A program made the position numbers and the translations under genes. From contig NZ_LR594671.1 in NCBI RefSeq assembly GCF_901827185.1, forward strand, positions 3,720,001 through 3,784,000: a DNA stretch of 64,000 bases, given 5' to 3'. Below, piece by piece: positions 1-10,246 of the stretch; the stretch's first letter is position 1, and every line of letters begins with the position of its first letter. The notes under the pieces were generated by a model. It was not told where the DNA came from, did not search any database, and saw only the letters and a program-made list of their open reading frames with translations. This DNA is from Variovorax sp. PBL-E5. GTDB taxonomy: Bacteria > Pseudomonadota > Gammaproteobacteria > Burkholderiales > Burkholderiaceae_C.

Positions 1-441
1 CCGCTCCGTCTCTGCCGCGTCGCCGGCCGCCTTGGTCTTGCCGACCAGGTCCTTGGCCGTCTGGTACTTGGCGCGCAGGTCGACGATCGACTGGAAGGTC
101 GTCTTCTCGACATCGGCCACCAGCAGCGCCTGGACCTTGGCCATGGTCTCGCTGCCTTTCTTCACGCTGTCGGAGATCACGTCGGCGAAGGTGACGGGCA
201 GCGTCTCGTCGGAGGTCTTGGCGATCATCGAGGTGCGCGCGATGGCCGAGTAGGTCAGCACATACCAGTCGGCGATGAGCCGCTCCTTCGCCAGCGGACC
301 CTGCATCATGTGGCGGGTGGCTTCCGCGCTGTTGCGGGCGCTGACGAGCGCGAAGGCGGACGAGAGGATGGTCAGGCCGAGGACGATGGCAAAGCCGGTC
401 GCCAGGCGCGTGCCGATACGGAGGTTGGAAAGAAAGTTCAT
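1..441 (-). CDS. Methyl-accepting chemotaxis protein, N-terminal part (cut by window edge)
   Basis: Reading leftward from an ATG at 441, the protein begins MNFLSNLRIGTRLATGF. A short basic start is followed by a transmembrane helix (about residues 10-32) and then the beginning of a four-helix-bundle ligand-binding domain of the 4HB_MCP type. The remaining sensor, HAMP and signalling parts lie beyond position 1. It follows cheW (479-1000) by 37 nt and would be co-transcribed with it from the sigma-28 promoter at 1128-1154. Its N-terminal layout resembles the receptor at 1170-2708, but the sequences clearly differ. The ligand cannot be predicted. Confidence 0.85.
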   Translation of the reverse strand, partial: MNFLSNLRIGTRLATGFAIVLGLTILSSAFALVSARNSAEATRHMMQGPLAKERLIADWYVLTYSAIARTSMIAKTSDETLPVTFADVISDSVKKGSETMAKVQALLVADVEKTTFQSIVDLRAKYQTAKDLVGKTKAAGDAAETER

Positions 442-478
442 GGCGCGGATCCGGTGTTCGAGGTGATGGCGGGCAACT

Positions 479-1000
479 TCAGGCAATGGCTTCGACGAGG
501 CCCATCTCGTCGCTGGACATGAGGCGGCCGATGTCGACCAGGATCAGCATCCGCTCATCGACCGTGCCGAGGCCGATCAGGTAGTCGGTGTCCAGCACCG
601 AGCCCATCTGCGGCGCCGGTTTGATCTGTTCGGGCGTCAGGGTGATCACGTCCGACACGCTGTCCACCACCATCCCCACCACACGGCCGCCGATGTTCAG
701 CACGATCACCACCGTGAACTGGTCGTAGCTCGGCGTGCCCAGGTTGAACTTCACCCGCATGTCGATGATCGGCACGATGACCCCGCGCAGGTTCACCACC
801 CCCTTGATGTATTCCGGCGCGTTCGCGATCCGCGTCACCGCGTCGTACCCGCGCAGCTCCTGCACCTTCTGGATGTCGATGCCGTATTCCTCCGCGCCCA
901 GCGTGAAGGAAAGGAACTCCAGCGGCTTGTCCGCGCGTGCCGTCGCCGGGGCCGCATGCTCCGCGGCCGGCTTCGATGTGTCTGTGGTCTTCATCAGCAT
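479..1000 (-). CDS. cheW: Chemotaxis coupling protein CheW (copy 1)
   Basis: CheW links chemoreceptors to the histidine kinase CheA in the cytoplasmic signalling array. The 173-residue protein carries the full CheW SH3-like fold, including [15 protein letters not shown] and the [10 protein letters not shown] stretch. I start it at the ATG at 1000 because a GGAGG lies 8 nt upstream; an ATG at 1042 would add 14 unlikely residues. Its DNA is almost identical to the second cheW at 2759-3277 over most of the length, differing mainly at the N-terminus and the last residues. The pair flanks a chemoreceptor gene. Transcription is probably driven by FliA from 1128-1154. Confidence 0.93.
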   Translation of the reverse strand: MLMKTTDTSKPAAEHAAPATARADKPLEFLSFTLGAEEYGIDIQKVQELRGYDAVTRIANAPEYIKGVVNLRGVIVPIIDMRVKFNLGTPSYDQFTVVIVLNIGGRVVGMVVDSVSDVITLTPEQIKPAPQMGSVLDTDYLIGLGTVDERMLILVDIGRLMSSDEMGLVEAIA

Positions 1001-1127
1001 CTCTTGTGCCTCCGGTTTGAATCTGTTGTCCGTTGTCCGCACCGCGCCGCCTGGTGAGGCTCAGGCTCCGGAGGTTCAGGTCGAACAGGGGCCTTTTCTC
1101 TCCAGGGAAACGGGTGCTGCAGAGGGG

Positions 1128-1154
1128 TTATCGGCAGCTGCGGGCCATTCTTGA
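1128..1154 (-). promoter_or_regulatory. Sigma-28 (FliA) promoter for cheW-mcp
   Basis: On the minus strand the -35 element TCAAGAAT (1147-1154) is followed by 11 nt and then a perfect GCCGATAA -10 element (1128-1135). This matches the FliA consensus in both elements and spacing. It lies about 130 bp upstream of the cheW start at 1000 and points toward it, so this cheW and the following receptor gene look like late-class flagellar genes. Confidence 0.75.
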
Positions 1155-1169
1155 AGGTCGACTCGAAAT

Positions 1170-2708
1170 TCAGTCCAATCGGAACTCGCCCACCACCAGC
1201 GACAGACCACCGGCCTGCTCCTGCAGCGAGGCCGCCGCCGCTGCGGCCTCTTCCACCAGCGCCGCGTTCTGCTGCGTGACCTGGTCCATCTGCGTGATCG
1301 CCTGGTTGATCTGCTCGATGCCCGAGGTCTGCTCCTGGCTGGCCGCCGTGATCTCGCCCATGATGTCGGTCACGCGCTTGACGCTGCCGACGATCTCTTG
1401 CATCGTGCGGCCCGCCTCGGCCACCTGCTTGCTGCCTTCCTCGACCTTGTCCACCGAGTCGCCGATCAGGGTCTTGATTTCCTTGGCCGCTGCGGCCGAG
1501 CGTTGCGCGAGGTTGCGCACTTCCGAAGCGACGACGGCAAAGCCCCTGCCCTGTTCGCCGGCACGGGCCGCTTCGACGGCCGCGTTCAATGCCAGGATGT
1601 TGGTCTGGAACGCGATGCCGTCGATGACGCCGATGATGTCCACGATCTTGCGCGAGGACGCATTGATCGAGCCCATGGTGTCGACCACCTGGCTGACGAC
1701 ACTGCCGCCCTTGACTGCGACTTCCGAAGCGGACACGGCGAGCTGGTTGGCCTGGCGCGCGTTGTCGGCGTTCTGCTTGACGGTGGAGGTGAGCTCTTCC
1801 ATCGACGCTGCCGTCTGCTGCAGCGAACTCGCCTGCTCTTCGGTGCGCGAAGAAAGATCCTGGTTGCCCGAGGCAATCTCCCTCGACGCCACCACGATGG
1901 AATCGGTCGATCCCTTGATGCGCCGCACCAGTTCGGTCAGCGTGTCCTCCATCTCGCCCATGCCGTTCAGCAGCCGGCCGAAATCACCGCCGCGTTCGGT
2001 CGCGAATTCCTGGCTCAGATCGCCCGAGGCGACGGTCTCCGCAATGAGGATCGCCTCGTCGATCGGTTGCACGATGCCGCGCGTGAGCCGCCATGCCAGC
2101 AGCGCGCCCAGCGCCAGTGCGAGCGCCGCCAGCACGAGCAGGTTGCGCCGGCCCGAGCGGTGGAGTTCGTCGATGGCCGCGGCCGTCTTGTCGATCTCGG
2201 CCTGCTGGTGGCTCAGCATGCCGCGGATGCTGGCGTCGTAGCTGTCGAGCAGCGGCACCAGCTGGCCATCGGTGAGTTGCGCGGCCTCGGCCTGCCGGCC
2301 CTGCGCCTGCAGCTTGAGGATGTCGTTGCGCAAGCCCACGTACTCGGCGCGGCGCTTGCGGATGTCCTCGGCCAGCGCGAGTTCCTCGGGCGAGGCCAGC
2401 ATCTCCTCGAGCTTCTTCTGCGTCGCCGAGATGGCCGCGCTGGTCGTGCCGATGTTCTTCTGCAGGTAGGCTTGCACCTCGGGGTTGTCGCTCTTGAGCA
2501 GCGCGAAGGTGCGCACGCTGTTGTTGCTGGTGGACTGCAGCCATGCCGCGGCCAGGCGCTCCTTGGCGAGCGAATGCTGCGCCATCTCCTGCGTCGCATC
2601 GCCCACGGCCTGCAGGCGCAGCACGCCGACGGCCGCGATGCCGGCGGCGAGCGCCAGCACCAGCGCGAAGCCCATGCCGAGTTGAGTGCCGATCTTCCAG
2701 TTCTTCAT
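1170..2708 (-). CDS. Methyl-accepting chemotaxis protein
   Basis: A full-length transmembrane chemoreceptor of 512 residues. Order of parts: TM1 (about 10-30), a periplasmic four-helix-bundle sensor (about 32-190), TM2 (about 192-211), a HAMP linker, and the cytoplasmic methyl-accepting domain. The hairpin tip contains the invariant stretch around [20 protein letters not shown], which contacts CheA and CheW. There is no C-terminal NWETF-type CheR tether; it ends GEFRLD. The ATG at 2708 is chosen because GGAGGAGG lies just upstream; a TTG six codons earlier overlaps that site. It follows cheW copy 2 by 50 nt and sits between the two cheW genes. Confidence 0.93.
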   Translation of the reverse strand: MKNWKIGTQLGMGFALVLALAAGIAAVGVLRLQAVGDATQEMAQHSLAKERLAAAWLQSTSNNSVRTFALLKSDNPEVQAYLQKNIGTTSAAISATQKKLEEMLASPEELALAEDIRKRRAEYVGLRNDILKLQAQGRQAEAAQLTDGQLVPLLDSYDASIRGMLSHQQAEIDKTAAAIDELHRSGRRNLLVLAALALALGALLAWRLTRGIVQPIDEAILIAETVASGDLSQEFATERGGDFGRLLNGMGEMEDTLTELVRRIKGSTDSIVVASREIASGNQDLSSRTEEQASSLQQTAASMEELTSTVKQNADNARQANQLAVSASEVAVKGGSVVSQVVDTMGSINASSRKIVDIIGVIDGIAFQTNILALNAAVEAARAGEQGRGFAVVASEVRNLAQRSAAAAKEIKTLIGDSVDKVEEGSKQVAEAGRTMQEIVGSVKRVTDIMGEITAASQEQTSGIEQINQAITQMDQVTQQNAALVEEAAAAAASLQEQAGGLSLVVGEFRLD

Positions 2709-2758
2709 CCTTGCCTCCTCCTTCAAAAATCCCGCGCCGGCTTCGATCGGCCGGGTCG

Positions 2759-3277
2759 CTAGGCCGCGATCTTCTCGATCAGGCCCATGTCGTCGCTCGA
2801 CATCAGCCGATCGATGTCCACCAGGATCAGCATCCGCTCATCGACCGTGCCGAGGCCGATCAGGTAGTCGGTGTCCAGCACCGAGCCCATCTGCGGCGCC
2901 GGCTTGATCTGTTCGGGCGTCAGCGTGATCACGTCCGACACGCTGTCCACCACCATCCCCACCACACGGCCGCCGATGTTCAGCACGATCACCACCGTGA
3001 ACTGGTCGTAGCTCGGCGTGCCCAGGTTGAACTTCACCCGCATGTCGATGATCGGCACGATGATCCCGCGCAGGTTCACCACCCCCTTGATGTACTCCGG
3101 CGCGTTCGCGATCCGCGTCACCGCGTCGTACCCGCGCAGCTCCTGCACCTTCTGGATGTCGATGCCGTATTCCTCCGCGCCCAGCGTGAAGGTCACGACC
3201 TCCAGCCGCCTTGCGTGGGCATCGCCGCGCGAGGCCGCCGCGTCTGCGGGGCGTTCGAGGCTTTCGATCTGTGGCAT
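2759..3277 (-). CDS. cheW: Chemotaxis coupling protein CheW (copy 2)
   Basis: A 172-residue CheW with the same domain as the copy at 479-1000. Within the shared core only a few residues differ (for example GIIV for GVIV and VDID for VDIG), and the DNA is close to identical. The first 25 or so residues ([19 protein letters not shown]) are unrelated to copy 1. An AAAGGA lies 5 nt before the ATG at 3277. It begins 25 nt after the flgJ stop, so it appears to be the first chemotaxis gene appended to the flgB-J operon, in the place where flgK often lies. Confidence 0.93.
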   Translation of the reverse strand: MPQIESLERPADAAASRGDAHARRLEVVTFTLGAEEYGIDIQKVQELRGYDAVTRIANAPEYIKGVVNLRGIIVPIIDMRVKFNLGTPSYDQFTVVIVLNIGGRVVGMVVDSVSDVITLTPEQIKPAPQMGSVLDTDYLIGLGTVDERMLILVDIDRLMSSDDMGLIEKIAA

Positions 3278-3302
3278 GGGATTCCTTTGTCGGGGTCCGT
3301 TC

Positions 3303-4301
3303 CTAGACGAACTTCTGCATGATGCGAACCAGCTTCTGGCTGTACTGCGGATCGGTCGCGTAGCCGGCGCGCTGCAGGCCGTGTGCGGCCTCGGTCGGAT
3401 CGCCGGTGGTGATCACGTTGGCATAGCGCGGATTGCCGGTCATGAATTTCGCGTAGTCGGTGAAGGCCTCGTCGTACGAGCCGTAGGCGCGGAACTTCGC
3501 GCGCACGCGCTGCGGCACGCCGTCCACGTACTCGGTGGTGGTGGTCTCGACCACCGGGCCCTGCCAGCCGCGGTCGGCCTTGATGCCGAACAGGTTGAAG
3601 CTCTGCGTGCCGTCGTCGCCGCGGATCTCGCGCTTGCCCCAGCCGGACTCGAGCGCGGCCTGCGCGAGGATCAGCGGCGCGGGCACGCCGCTGGCCGCGC
3701 TCGCCGCCTGTGCGGACGTGCCCATGCGGCTGACGAAGCTGTCGACATGGCTTTGCAGCGAGGCCATCGCACCGGATGCGGCGCGGTCGTTGTTGAGCTG
3801 GTAGGCGCTCAGGTCGGCGCGCCCCGTTGCCATCGGCGGCGTCGGCGAGGAGCCGAGCGGAATCCCCGACTGCGGCCGGATCGGCAGCCCCGGCCGCGGC
3901 GCGAGCGACATGCCCGCGCCTCGGGCATCGCCTTCGGCCTCCGGCGTGCCCGATGCCGACGCGCGGCGCAGCTGCACCAGCATCGCCTCGGCCAGCCCGA
4001 GACCTCGGCCCGACAGGTTCTGCGCCAGCTGCTGGTCGAGCATCGAGGTGTAGAGCTTCTGGTTGCTGTCATCGAGCAGGCCGCTCGATGGCGTGGCCTC
4101 GCGCATGCTCTTCAACACCATGTTCATGAACAGCGCCTCGAACTGCCGCGAGACCTGCTTGAGCCCTTCCTCGGGCGAAGTGCGCGCGGTGCGCCGCAGC
4201 GCATCGACGCCCTGCACGTCGAGCGCGAAACGCTGGTCCAGCGCGCCGCTGCGGTTCGCCGCATCGGTGCCGATCGACGCGTTGAGGGACGTCATCGCCA
4301 T
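3303..4301 (-). CDS. flgJ: FlgJ: rod-cap scaffold and peptidoglycan hydrolase
   Basis: FlgJ caps the growing flagellar rod in the periplasm and opens the peptidoglycan for it. The 332-residue protein has the two expected parts: an N-terminal rod-binding domain (about residues 50-115, including [15 protein letters not shown]) and a C-terminal glucosaminidase domain (about 170-325). The likely catalytic glutamate is in [16 protein letters not shown] proline-, glycine- and serine-rich linker joins them. The ATG at 4301 is preceded by GAGG. It lies directly after flgI and is the last flagellar structural gene of the operon before cheW. Confidence 0.95.
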   Translation of the reverse strand: MAMTSLNASIGTDAANRSGALDQRFALDVQGVDALRRTARTSPEEGLKQVSRQFEALFMNMVLKSMREATPSSGLLDDSNQKLYTSMLDQQLAQNLSGRGLGLAEAMLVQLRRASASGTPEAEGDARGAGMSLAPRPGLPIRPQSGIPLGSSPTPPMATGRADLSAYQLNNDRAASGAMASLQSHVDSFVSRMGTSAQAASAASGVPAPLILAQAALESGWGKREIRGDDGTQSFNLFGIKADRGWQGPVVETTTTEYVDGVPQRVRAKFRAYGSYDEAFTDYAKFMTGNPRYANVITTGDPTEAAHGLQRAGYATDPQYSQKLVRIMQKFV

Positions 4302-4308
4302 GCCGTCC

Positions 4309-5415
4309 TCAGATGACTTCGAGCTCGGCGCGCAGCGCGCCGGCCGTCTTCATGGCCTGCAGGATCGACACCAGGTCCTGCGGATTCGCACCCAGGCTGT
4401 TCAGGCCCTTGACCACGTCGGACAGCGAGGCGCCGCCGCGCACCATCTGCAAGGCGCCGCCGCCCTGGTTGACCGAGATCTGCGAGGTCTGCGCGGCCAC
4501 GGTCGTGCCGCCCGCGAGTGCGTTGGGCTGGCTGACCACCGGCTCGGTGTTGATGACGACCGAGAGATTGCCGTGCGCGATCGCGCAATCGCTCACCCGC
4601 ACCGCCTGGTTCATGACCACCGAGCCGGTGCGCGCATTGATCACCACGCGCGCCCCGGCCTGCACCGGCGTGACCTCGATGTTCTCCAGCCGCGCGAGGA
4701 AGCCGACGTGATCCTGCAGCGCGGGCGCGCGCACGCGGATCTGGCGCGCGTCCATGGCGTTGGCGGTGCCGGCGCCGAACTGGCGGTTGACGGCCTCGAC
4801 CACGCGTTCCGCGGTGCCGAAGTCGGAGCGCGTGAGCTCGAGCGAGATGGCGCCGTCGCTGCCCAAGGCGGACTCGACCGTGCGCTCGACCAGCGCACCG
4901 CCCGGGATGCGGCCGGCGCTCAGCTGGTTGATCTGCACCTTGCTGCCGTTGGCCGAGGCGCCGGCGCCGCCGACCACCAGGTTGCCCTGCGCGATCGCGT
5001 AGGTTGCGCCGTCGACGCCCTTGAGCGGCGTCATCAGCAGCGTGCCGCCGCGCAGGCTCTTGGCATTGCCCATCGAGGACACCGTCACGTCGATGTTCTG
5101 GCCCGGGCGCGCGAACGACGGCAACGTCGCCGTCACCATCACCGCAGCCACGTTCTTCAGCTGCATGTTCACGCCGGCCGGAATCGTGATCCCGAGCTGC
5201 TGCAGCATGTTGTTCAGGCTCTGCGTGGTGAACGGCGTCTGCATCGTCTGATCGCCCGTGCCGTCGAGCCCCACCATCAGCCCGTAGCCGATCAGCGGGT
5301 TGTCGCGCACGCCCTGGATGCTGGCGAGCTCCTTGAGCCGCTCTGCGTGCGCCGGTGCGCTCAACGCGAGCGCGCAGAGCACAGCAACACCGACCAGAGA
5401 AATTAAACGTCGCAT
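4309..5415 (-). CDS. flgI: FlgI: flagellar P-ring protein
   Basis: The P-ring subunit is polymerised around the rod in the periplasm. From the ATG at 5415 the 368-residue protein begins with a Sec signal peptide ([20 protein letters not shown], cleavage after AHA) and continues into the family hallmark [15 protein letters not shown] and [13 protein letters not shown]. An in-frame ATG at 5505 would put the signal peptide 30 residues inside, and that extension would be translated from the dispersed repeat at 5438-5527, so the later start is preferred. The ribosome-binding site is weak (GAAAG). Confidence 0.95.
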   Translation of the reverse strand: MRRLISLVGVAVLCALALSAPAHAERLKELASIQGVRDNPLIGYGLMVGLDGTGDQTMQTPFTTQSLNNMLQQLGITIPAGVNMQLKNVAAVMVTATLPSFARPGQNIDVTVSSMGNAKSLRGGTLLMTPLKGVDGATYAIAQGNLVVGGAGASANGSKVQINQLSAGRIPGGALVERTVESALGSDGAISLELTRSDFGTAERVVEAVNRQFGAGTANAMDARQIRVRAPALQDHVGFLARLENIEVTPVQAGARVVINARTGSVVMNQAVRVSDCAIAHGNLSVVINTEPVVSQPNALAGGTTVAAQTSQISVNQGGGALQMVRGGASLSDVVKGLNSLGANPQDLVSILQAMKTAGALRAELEVI

Positions 5416-5437
5416 GAAAAGGATCTTTCTATTCAAG

Positions 5438-5527
5438 AAACACCGCGGATCCGGCTCCACCGGTCCGCCGGTGTTGCCCCCGGCAGGGGGTTGGCGAAGC
5501 GACACGAAGTGCGCGCAGCCTGGGGGG
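5438..5527 (-). repeat. Dispersed intercistronic repeat R1, copy 1 (flgH-flgI gap)
   Basis: About 90 bp that read, in the direction of flgI, from CCCCCAGGCTGCGCGC through CACTTCGTGTCGC to GCGGTGTTTC. It contains a hairpin CCCCCTGCCGGGGGC and the dyad CACCGG-CGGA-CCGGTG. Near-identical copies lie at 38514-38603 and 60127-60217. All three occupy the gap between two genes of an operon and point in the direction of transcription. Confidence 0.85.
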
Positions 5528-5535
5528 AGCCATAT

Positions 5536-6219
5536 CTAGAACGGCATCACATTCAGAAAGAAACGCTGCATCCAGCCCATGGTTTGCGCCTCGTCGATAT
5601 AGCCCTTGGCCGTGTACTCGATGCGCGCATCGGCCACCAGCGTCGAAGGCACCGTGTTGTTGCCCGAGACCGTGCGCGGATTCACCACGCCCGAGAAACG
5701 GATGAACTCCGTGCCCTGGTTGATGCCCATCTGCTTCTCGCCGCTCACCAGCAGGTTGCCGTTGCGCATCACGTCCGTCACCGTGACGGTGATCACGCCG
5801 TTGAAGGTGTTGTTGGCATTCGCGCCGCCCTTGGCATCGAGCACGTTGTTGCCCGACAGCTTGGCGTCCTGTCCGTCGAGCAGGCCGCCCAGCAGCTTCG
5901 GGATCGCGCCGAAGGCTGCACCGACGCTGCCGTTGCGGCTGACGTTCGCGCCCGAGTTCTTGCTCGCGTTGACCTTCTCGCTGATCACGATGGTCAGGAT
6001 GTCGCCGACGTTGCGCGGCCTGCGGTCCTCGAACAGCGCGCTGCCGCCCGGCCCCTCCTGAAAGATCGCCCCGTTCGCCCGCCGCGGCGCCATTGCCGCA
6101 TACGGGTCCGCGCGCGCCGTCATCGGCTGATGCACCAGCGGCTCGCGCGGAAGCTGCGCGCAGCCGGAGGCCAGCGCGACGACCGCCACCGAGATCGCGA
6201 AACGCCCTGCGGTGTGCAT
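5536..6219 (-). CDS. flgH: FlgH: flagellar L-ring lipoprotein
   Basis: FlgH builds the outer-membrane ring around the flagellar rod. The 227-residue precursor has a lipoprotein signal with lipobox LASGC (Cys at about residue 20). The mature part carries family motifs such as GSALFEDRRPRNVGDILTIV and IRFSGVVNPRTVSGNNTV. Its start codon overlaps the flgG stop by one base, so translation is probably coupled. The R1 repeat separates it from flgI. Confidence 0.95.
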   Translation of the reverse strand: MHTAGRFAISVAVVALASGCAQLPREPLVHQPMTARADPYAAMAPRRANGAIFQEGPGGSALFEDRRPRNVGDILTIVISEKVNASKNSGANVSRNGSVGAAFGAIPKLLGGLLDGQDAKLSGNNVLDAKGGANANNTFNGVITVTVTDVMRNGNLLVSGEKQMGINQGTEFIRFSGVVNPRTVSGNNTVPSTLVADARIEYTAKGYIDEAQTMGWMQRFFLNVMPF

Positions 6220-7001
6220 TACAGCTGGCCTAGGCGCTGGAGCATCTGGTCGGACGCCTGCACCGCCTTGCTGTTGATCTCATACGCGCGCTGCGCCGCG
6301 ATCATGTTCACCAGCTCTTCCACCACGTTGGTGTTGGAAGCCTCGATGTAGCCCTGGCTCACGATGCCGGCGCCGTCGAGCCCCGGGTTAACCTGGTTCG
6401 GCGGCCCCGAGGAATCGGTCTCGGTGTAGAGGTTCTCGCCCATGCTCTGCAGCCCGGTCGGGTTGAGGAAGGTGGCGAGCTGCAGCTGCCCGACCTGCAC
6501 GCTGGCGGTGGTGCCGGCCTGCGTGACCGTGACGATGCCGTCGCGGCCGATGGTGATGCCGGTCGAGTTCTGCGGAAGGGTGATCGCCGGCTGCACCGGA
6601 AAGCCGCTGGCCGTGACCAGCTGCCCGTCCTTGTCGGGCGTGAACGAACCGTCGCGCGTGTAGGCGGTCGTGCCGTCGGGCATCAGCACCTGGAAGAAGC
6701 CGTTGCCGTTGATCGCGATGTCGGTCGGGTTGTCGGTCTTGGTCATGTTGCCTTGCGCATGGATGCGCTCGGTCGAGACCACGTGCACGCCGGTGCCGAC
6801 CTGCAGGCCCGAGGGCAGCCGCGTCTGGTCGGAGGTCTGGCCGCCGACCTGGCGCAGGTTCTGGTACATCAGGTCCTCGAACACGGCGCGGCTGCGCTTG
6901 AAGCCGGTGGTGCCGACGTTGGCCAGGTTGTTGGAGACGACGTCGAGCTGGGTCTGCTGGGCTTCGAGGCCGGTCTTGGCGATATAGAGGGAACGCAACA
7001 T
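6219..7001 (-). CDS. flgG: FlgG: distal rod protein
   Basis: FlgG forms the distal part of the flagellar rod and is exported by the flagellar type III system without a signal peptide. Length (260 residues) is typical. The N-terminal rod/hook signature [22 protein letters not shown] and the C-terminal helix [20 protein letters not shown] that packs with it are both present. It lies between flgF and flgH; a 49-nt gap separates it from flgF. Confidence 0.96.
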   Translation of the reverse strand: MLRSLYIAKTGLEAQQTQLDVVSNNLANVGTTGFKRSRAVFEDLMYQNLRQVGGQTSDQTRLPSGLQVGTGVHVVSTERIHAQGNMTKTDNPTDIAINGNGFFQVLMPDGTTAYTRDGSFTPDKDGQLVTASGFPVQPAITLPQNSTGITIGRDGIVTVTQAGTTASVQVGQLQLATFLNPTGLQSMGENLYTETDSSGPPNQVNPGLDGAGIVSQGYIEASNTNVVEELVNMIAAQRAYEINSKAVQASDQMLQRLGQL

Positions 7002-7050
7002 GGGGAATCTCCTGCGGAGCGGGTGAACGGACGGCGGATGGGATTCGGCC

Positions 7051-7794
7051 TCAGCCGTACGCCAGCAATTTGTTGGCCGACTGCGCGTTGGTGTCGGCGG
7101 ACTGGATCGACTTCATCTGCATCTCGAAGCTGCGACCGTTGGCGATCATGGCCACCATGGCCTCGACCGGATTGACGTTGCTGCCCTCGACCACGCCGGA
7201 GACCAGCGTGACCGCTTCGTCGGCCGGCGCCGGCGGCAGGCCGTCGCGCATGCGGAACAGGCCGTCCTCGCCGCGCACCAGGTCGGCGTTCGGCGGGTTG
7301 ACGAGCTTCAGGCGCCCGACCTCGCCGACGCCGACGTTCGGATCGCCGGCGCCGCGTGCGGTGACGAGGCCGTTCTCGGCGACGGTCGCGGTGGAGCCGG
7401 GCGGGATCACCAGCGTGCCGCTCTCGCCCATCACGGGGCGCGCGCCCATGGTCAGGATCTGGCCGTCGGCGCCCACCTGCAGGTTGCCGACACGGGTGTA
7501 GGCCTCGCCGCCGTCGGGCGTCTGCACCACCAGCCAGCCCTCGCCCTTGACCGCGACGTCGAGCGCGCGGCCGGTCTCGGTGAGCGGGCCGTGGGTGAAG
7601 TCGGCGCCGGGCGTGGTGGCGACGACGAAGGAACGCGTGGGCGTCTCCTCGCCGACCACCGGCACCGCGCGGAAGCTGTTGATCTGCGCGCGGAATCCCG
7701 GCGTCGAGACGTTCGCCATGTTGTTGGCGACCGAGGCCTGCTGCTCCATGGCCTGCTTGGCGCCGCTCATCGCGACATACAGCATTCGATCCAT
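7051..7794 (-). CDS. flgF: FlgF: proximal rod protein
   Basis: A 247-residue rod protein. It begins [19 protein letters not shown] and continues [18 protein letters not shown], the FlgF version of the rod N-terminal signature. It ends with a helix containing [20 protein letters not shown]. FlgF is a type III-exported structural rod component. It lies 19 nt after flgE and 49 nt before flgG in the same operon. No anomalies seen. Confidence 0.95.
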   Translation of the reverse strand: MDRMLYVAMSGAKQAMEQQASVANNMANVSTPGFRAQINSFRAVPVVGEETPTRSFVVATTPGADFTHGPLTETGRALDVAVKGEGWLVVQTPDGGEAYTRVGNLQVGADGQILTMGARPVMGESGTLVIPPGSTATVAENGLVTARGAGDPNVGVGEVGRLKLVNPPNADLVRGEDGLFRMRDGLPPAPADEAVTLVSGVVEGSNVNPVEAMVAMIANGRSFEMQMKSIQSADTNAQSANKLLAYG

Positions 7795-7813
7795 TGCGTG
7801 GGTCCTGCGGCGG

Positions 7814-9028
7814 TCAGCCGATGTTCATCAAGGTCTGCATGACCTCGTTCTGCGTCTTCACGGTCTGCGCGTTGGCCTGGTAGTTGCGCTGGGCGACGAT
7901 CAGGTTGACGAGTTCGGACGTCAGGTCGACGTTGGAGGATTCGAGCGCGCCGGCCTGCAGCGAGCCCTGCTTGGTGCCTTCGGCGGGCGTGCTGGTCAGC
8001 GCCTGGCCGGAGGCCGCGGTCTCGGCCCAGACGTTGTCGCCCTTGGGCTCCAGGCCGTTCGGGTTGGCGAAGGACGACAGCACGACCTGGCCCAGCAGCT
8101 TGGTCTGCTCGTTGGAGAACTTGCCGGTGATGGTGCCGTCGGGATTGATCGCGAACGAGGTCAGCTCGCCGGAGGTGTAGCCGTCCTGGTTCAGCTTGCT
8201 CATGCCGTTGAGGGTGCCGAACTGCGTGGTGCCGGAGAGGTCGACGCTCATGGTGAGCGGCGCCGAGCCGTTGGTGAAGCTCAGGCCCGCGATGTTCAGC
8301 TTGCCGCCGGCCGGCGCCGTCATGTTGCCGTTGCTGTCGAAGGTCATGCCCGAGAGTGCGGCGCCGCCGTTGAGCGGCGCGCCGTCCGCGGTGCCGTAGG
8401 CGTCCCAGCTGTTGGCGCCGGTCTTCACGAAGTAGACCGCGAGGTCGTGCGAATTGCCCAGCGAGTCGTAGACCGGGCCGATGGCGTTGGAGTAGCTGAA
8501 GGTGTCGTTGTCGGCGGGGTCGAACGGCGTCTTGGTCGGCACCGTGCTGCGCGCGTCGAGGTTGAACTCGGCATTGACGGTGGTGGTCGCGCGCGGCGTC
8601 ATGGCCTGGGTGGGAATCTGGATCGGCGCCGGCGTGCCGCCGCTGATGCCGCCGTTGGCGTTGACGCCGTAGCCGGTCAGCCGAAGTCCGCCCGCGTTGA
8701 CGATGTAGCCGTTGTTGTCCTTGGTGAACTGGCCGTTGCGCGAGTACATGACCTCGCCGCTGGCGCTGCTCAAACGGTAGAAGCCGTCGCCGTTGAGGAT
8801 CGCGACGTCGAGCGGGCGGCTGCTGGTCTGCGTCACGCCCTGGGTGAAGTTCTGCACCACGCCGCCCACCGCGACGCCGAGGCCGACGCGCGAGCCCGCG
8901 TACACGTCCTGGAAGGTGGCGGCCGCCGACTTGAAGCCGATGGTGCCCGAGTTGGCGATGTTGTTGCCGATCACGTCGAGATTCGCTGCGGCCGCGCCGA
9001 GGCCGCTGACGCCCTGGGAGAAACTCAT
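7814..9028 (-). CDS. flgE: FlgE: flagellar hook protein
   Basis: The hook subunit, 404 residues. The conserved N-terminus MSFSQGVSGLGAAAANLDVI and C-terminus SELVNLIVAQRNYQANAQTV form the coiled core. The central variable part carries the FlgE D1/D2-type region (TMSVDLSGTTQFG). Exported by the flagellar type III apparatus and polymerised under the FlgD cap encoded just upstream. A 91-nt gap to flgD contains nothing I recognise. Confidence 0.96.
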   Translation of the reverse strand: MSFSQGVSGLGAAAANLDVIGNNIANSGTIGFKSAAATFQDVYAGSRVGLGVAVGGVVQNFTQGVTQTSSRPLDVAILNGDGFYRLSSASGEVMYSRNGQFTKDNNGYIVNAGGLRLTGYGVNANGGISGGTPAPIQIPTQAMTPRATTTVNAEFNLDARSTVPTKTPFDPADNDTFSYSNAIGPVYDSLGNSHDLAVYFVKTGANSWDAYGTADGAPLNGGAALSGMTFDSNGNMTAPAGGKLNIAGLSFTNGSAPLTMSVDLSGTTQFGTLNGMSKLNQDGYTSGELTSFAINPDGTITGKFSNEQTKLLGQVVLSSFANPNGLEPKGDNVWAETAASGQALTSTPAEGTKQGSLQAGALESSNVDLTSELVNLIVAQRNYQANAQTVKTQNEVMQTLMNIG

Positions 9029-9119
9029 GATTAGTCCTTGTTATTCAATGCAATGGAGAAGCGGCCTGCAGCGCGAGGACTGCCGCCAGGGGAAAGTGGC
9101 TTGCGAGAGCAGAAGGAAT

Positions 9120-9788
9120 TCAGAGGAACATGCGCACGTCGGCCAGGCCGATGCTCCTGCCCGATGCCAGCTCCAGCGTGACGCCGCCCGACGCCTGCTT
9201 GACCGCGGCCACGGTCGAGAACGAGAGCGCGGTCGCATCGACCGCGGTGCCGCCGTTGGTCGCCGCCACGGCGTACTGGTAGGTGCCGGCCGCCACAGCG
9301 TTGCCGGCGTCGTCGAGGCCGTCCCAGCTCGCGCCGGCGACGCCCTGCGGCTGGGTGCCGAGGTCGAGCGTGCGCACCGTCCTGCCGGATGCATCGGTGA
9401 TCGTCACCTTGACGTCGGAGGCCGAGCCGGCCATATCGACGGCGAAGGGCGTGGCCTTGTCGGCCGTCACGTTCAGCTCGCTGCTTGGCGACAGCACCGA
9501 GTAGCCGATCAGCGAGGCCGACTGCAGCACCTGGTTCGAGCCGGTCTGGCTCACCAGGCCGGAGAGCGTGCTGTTGAGCTGCTGGATGCCGCTCACGGTG
9601 CTCATCTGCGCGAGCTGCGAGGTCAGCTCGGCGTTCTCCATCGGGTTGAGCGGATCCTGGTTGTTGAGCTGCGTCACCAGCAGCTTGAGAAAGCGCTGCT
9701 CGGTGTCGTCGTTCGAGACGGTGGTGGCGCTCGCCGCCGCGCTGGCGGCGTTCAGTCCGGTGATCGAGGAGGTGTCGGAGATGGCCAT
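9120..9788 (-). CDS. flgD: FlgD: hook-capping protein
   Basis: FlgD forms the scaffold cap for hook assembly. From the ATG at 9788 the 222-residue protein contains the classic N-terminal FlgD motif FLKLLVTQLNNQDPLNPMEN, then TSQLAQMSTVSGIQQLN. The C-terminal half is the FlgD Ig-like/Tudor region (SWDGLDDAGNAVAAGTYQY). The reading frame stays open far upstream through flgC, but that is a high-GC shadow; homology begins at MAISDTSSITG. Spacing to flgC is 29 nt. Confidence 0.94.
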   Translation of the reverse strand: MAISDTSSITGLNAASAAASATTVSNDDTEQRFLKLLVTQLNNQDPLNPMENAELTSQLAQMSTVSGIQQLNSTLSGLVSQTGSNQVLQSASLIGYSVLSPSSELNVTADKATPFAVDMAGSASDVKVTITDASGRTVRTLDLGTQPQGVAGASWDGLDDAGNAVAAGTYQYAVAATNGGTAVDATALSFSTVAAVKQASGGVTLELASGRSIGLADVRMFL

Positions 9789-9817
9789 GGGGTTTTGCTC
9801 TTTGTCTGGGGTTGGGC

Positions 9818-10231
9818 TTACTGGCCGATGCTGAGCGTCTTGACCATCAGCGTCTTGGCGGTGTTGAGCACCTCGACGTTGGCCTGGTAGCTGCGCGAGG
9901 CGGAAATCATGTTGGTCATTTCCTCGACCACGTTGACGTTGGGCATGGCGACGTAGCCCTTGCCGTCGGCCTGCGGGTTCTTGGGGTCGTAGACCATCTT
10001 GAAGGGCGACGGGTCCTCGACCACGCGTGCGACCTTCACGCCGCCGACCTCCTGCGAGCCGGCGGCATCGACCTCGAAGACCACCTGCTTGGCGCGGTAG
10101 GGCTGGCCGTCGGGGCCGGCCACGCTGTCGGCATTGGCCAGGTTGCTGGCCGTGACGTTCATGCGCTGCGACTGCGCGGTCATCGCAGAGCCCGCGACGC
10201 TGAAGATGTTCATGGCACCGGGAGAAGGCAT
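9818..10231 (-). CDS. flgC: FlgC: proximal rod protein
   Basis: A 137-residue rod subunit with the FlgC signature [20 protein letters not shown] and the C-terminal [19 protein letters not shown] keep the ATG at 10231 (six extra residues, MPSPGA) because GGAG lies 6 nt upstream; the internal ATG at 10213 has no such site. It follows flgB by 15 nt and is the second gene of the operon. Confidence 0.94.
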   Translation of the reverse strand: MPSPGAMNIFSVAGSAMTAQSQRMNVTASNLANADSVAGPDGQPYRAKQVVFEVDAAGSQEVGGVKVARVVEDPSPFKMVYDPKNPQADGKGYVAMPNVNVVEEMTNMISASRSYQANVEVLNTAKTLMVKTLSIGQ

Positions 10232-10246
10232 GTGCGGCTCCGGCGC

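Noticed and set aside
5416-5505. Upstream start for flgI at 5505
   Set aside because: The added residues come from the R1 repeat and would bury the signal peptide.
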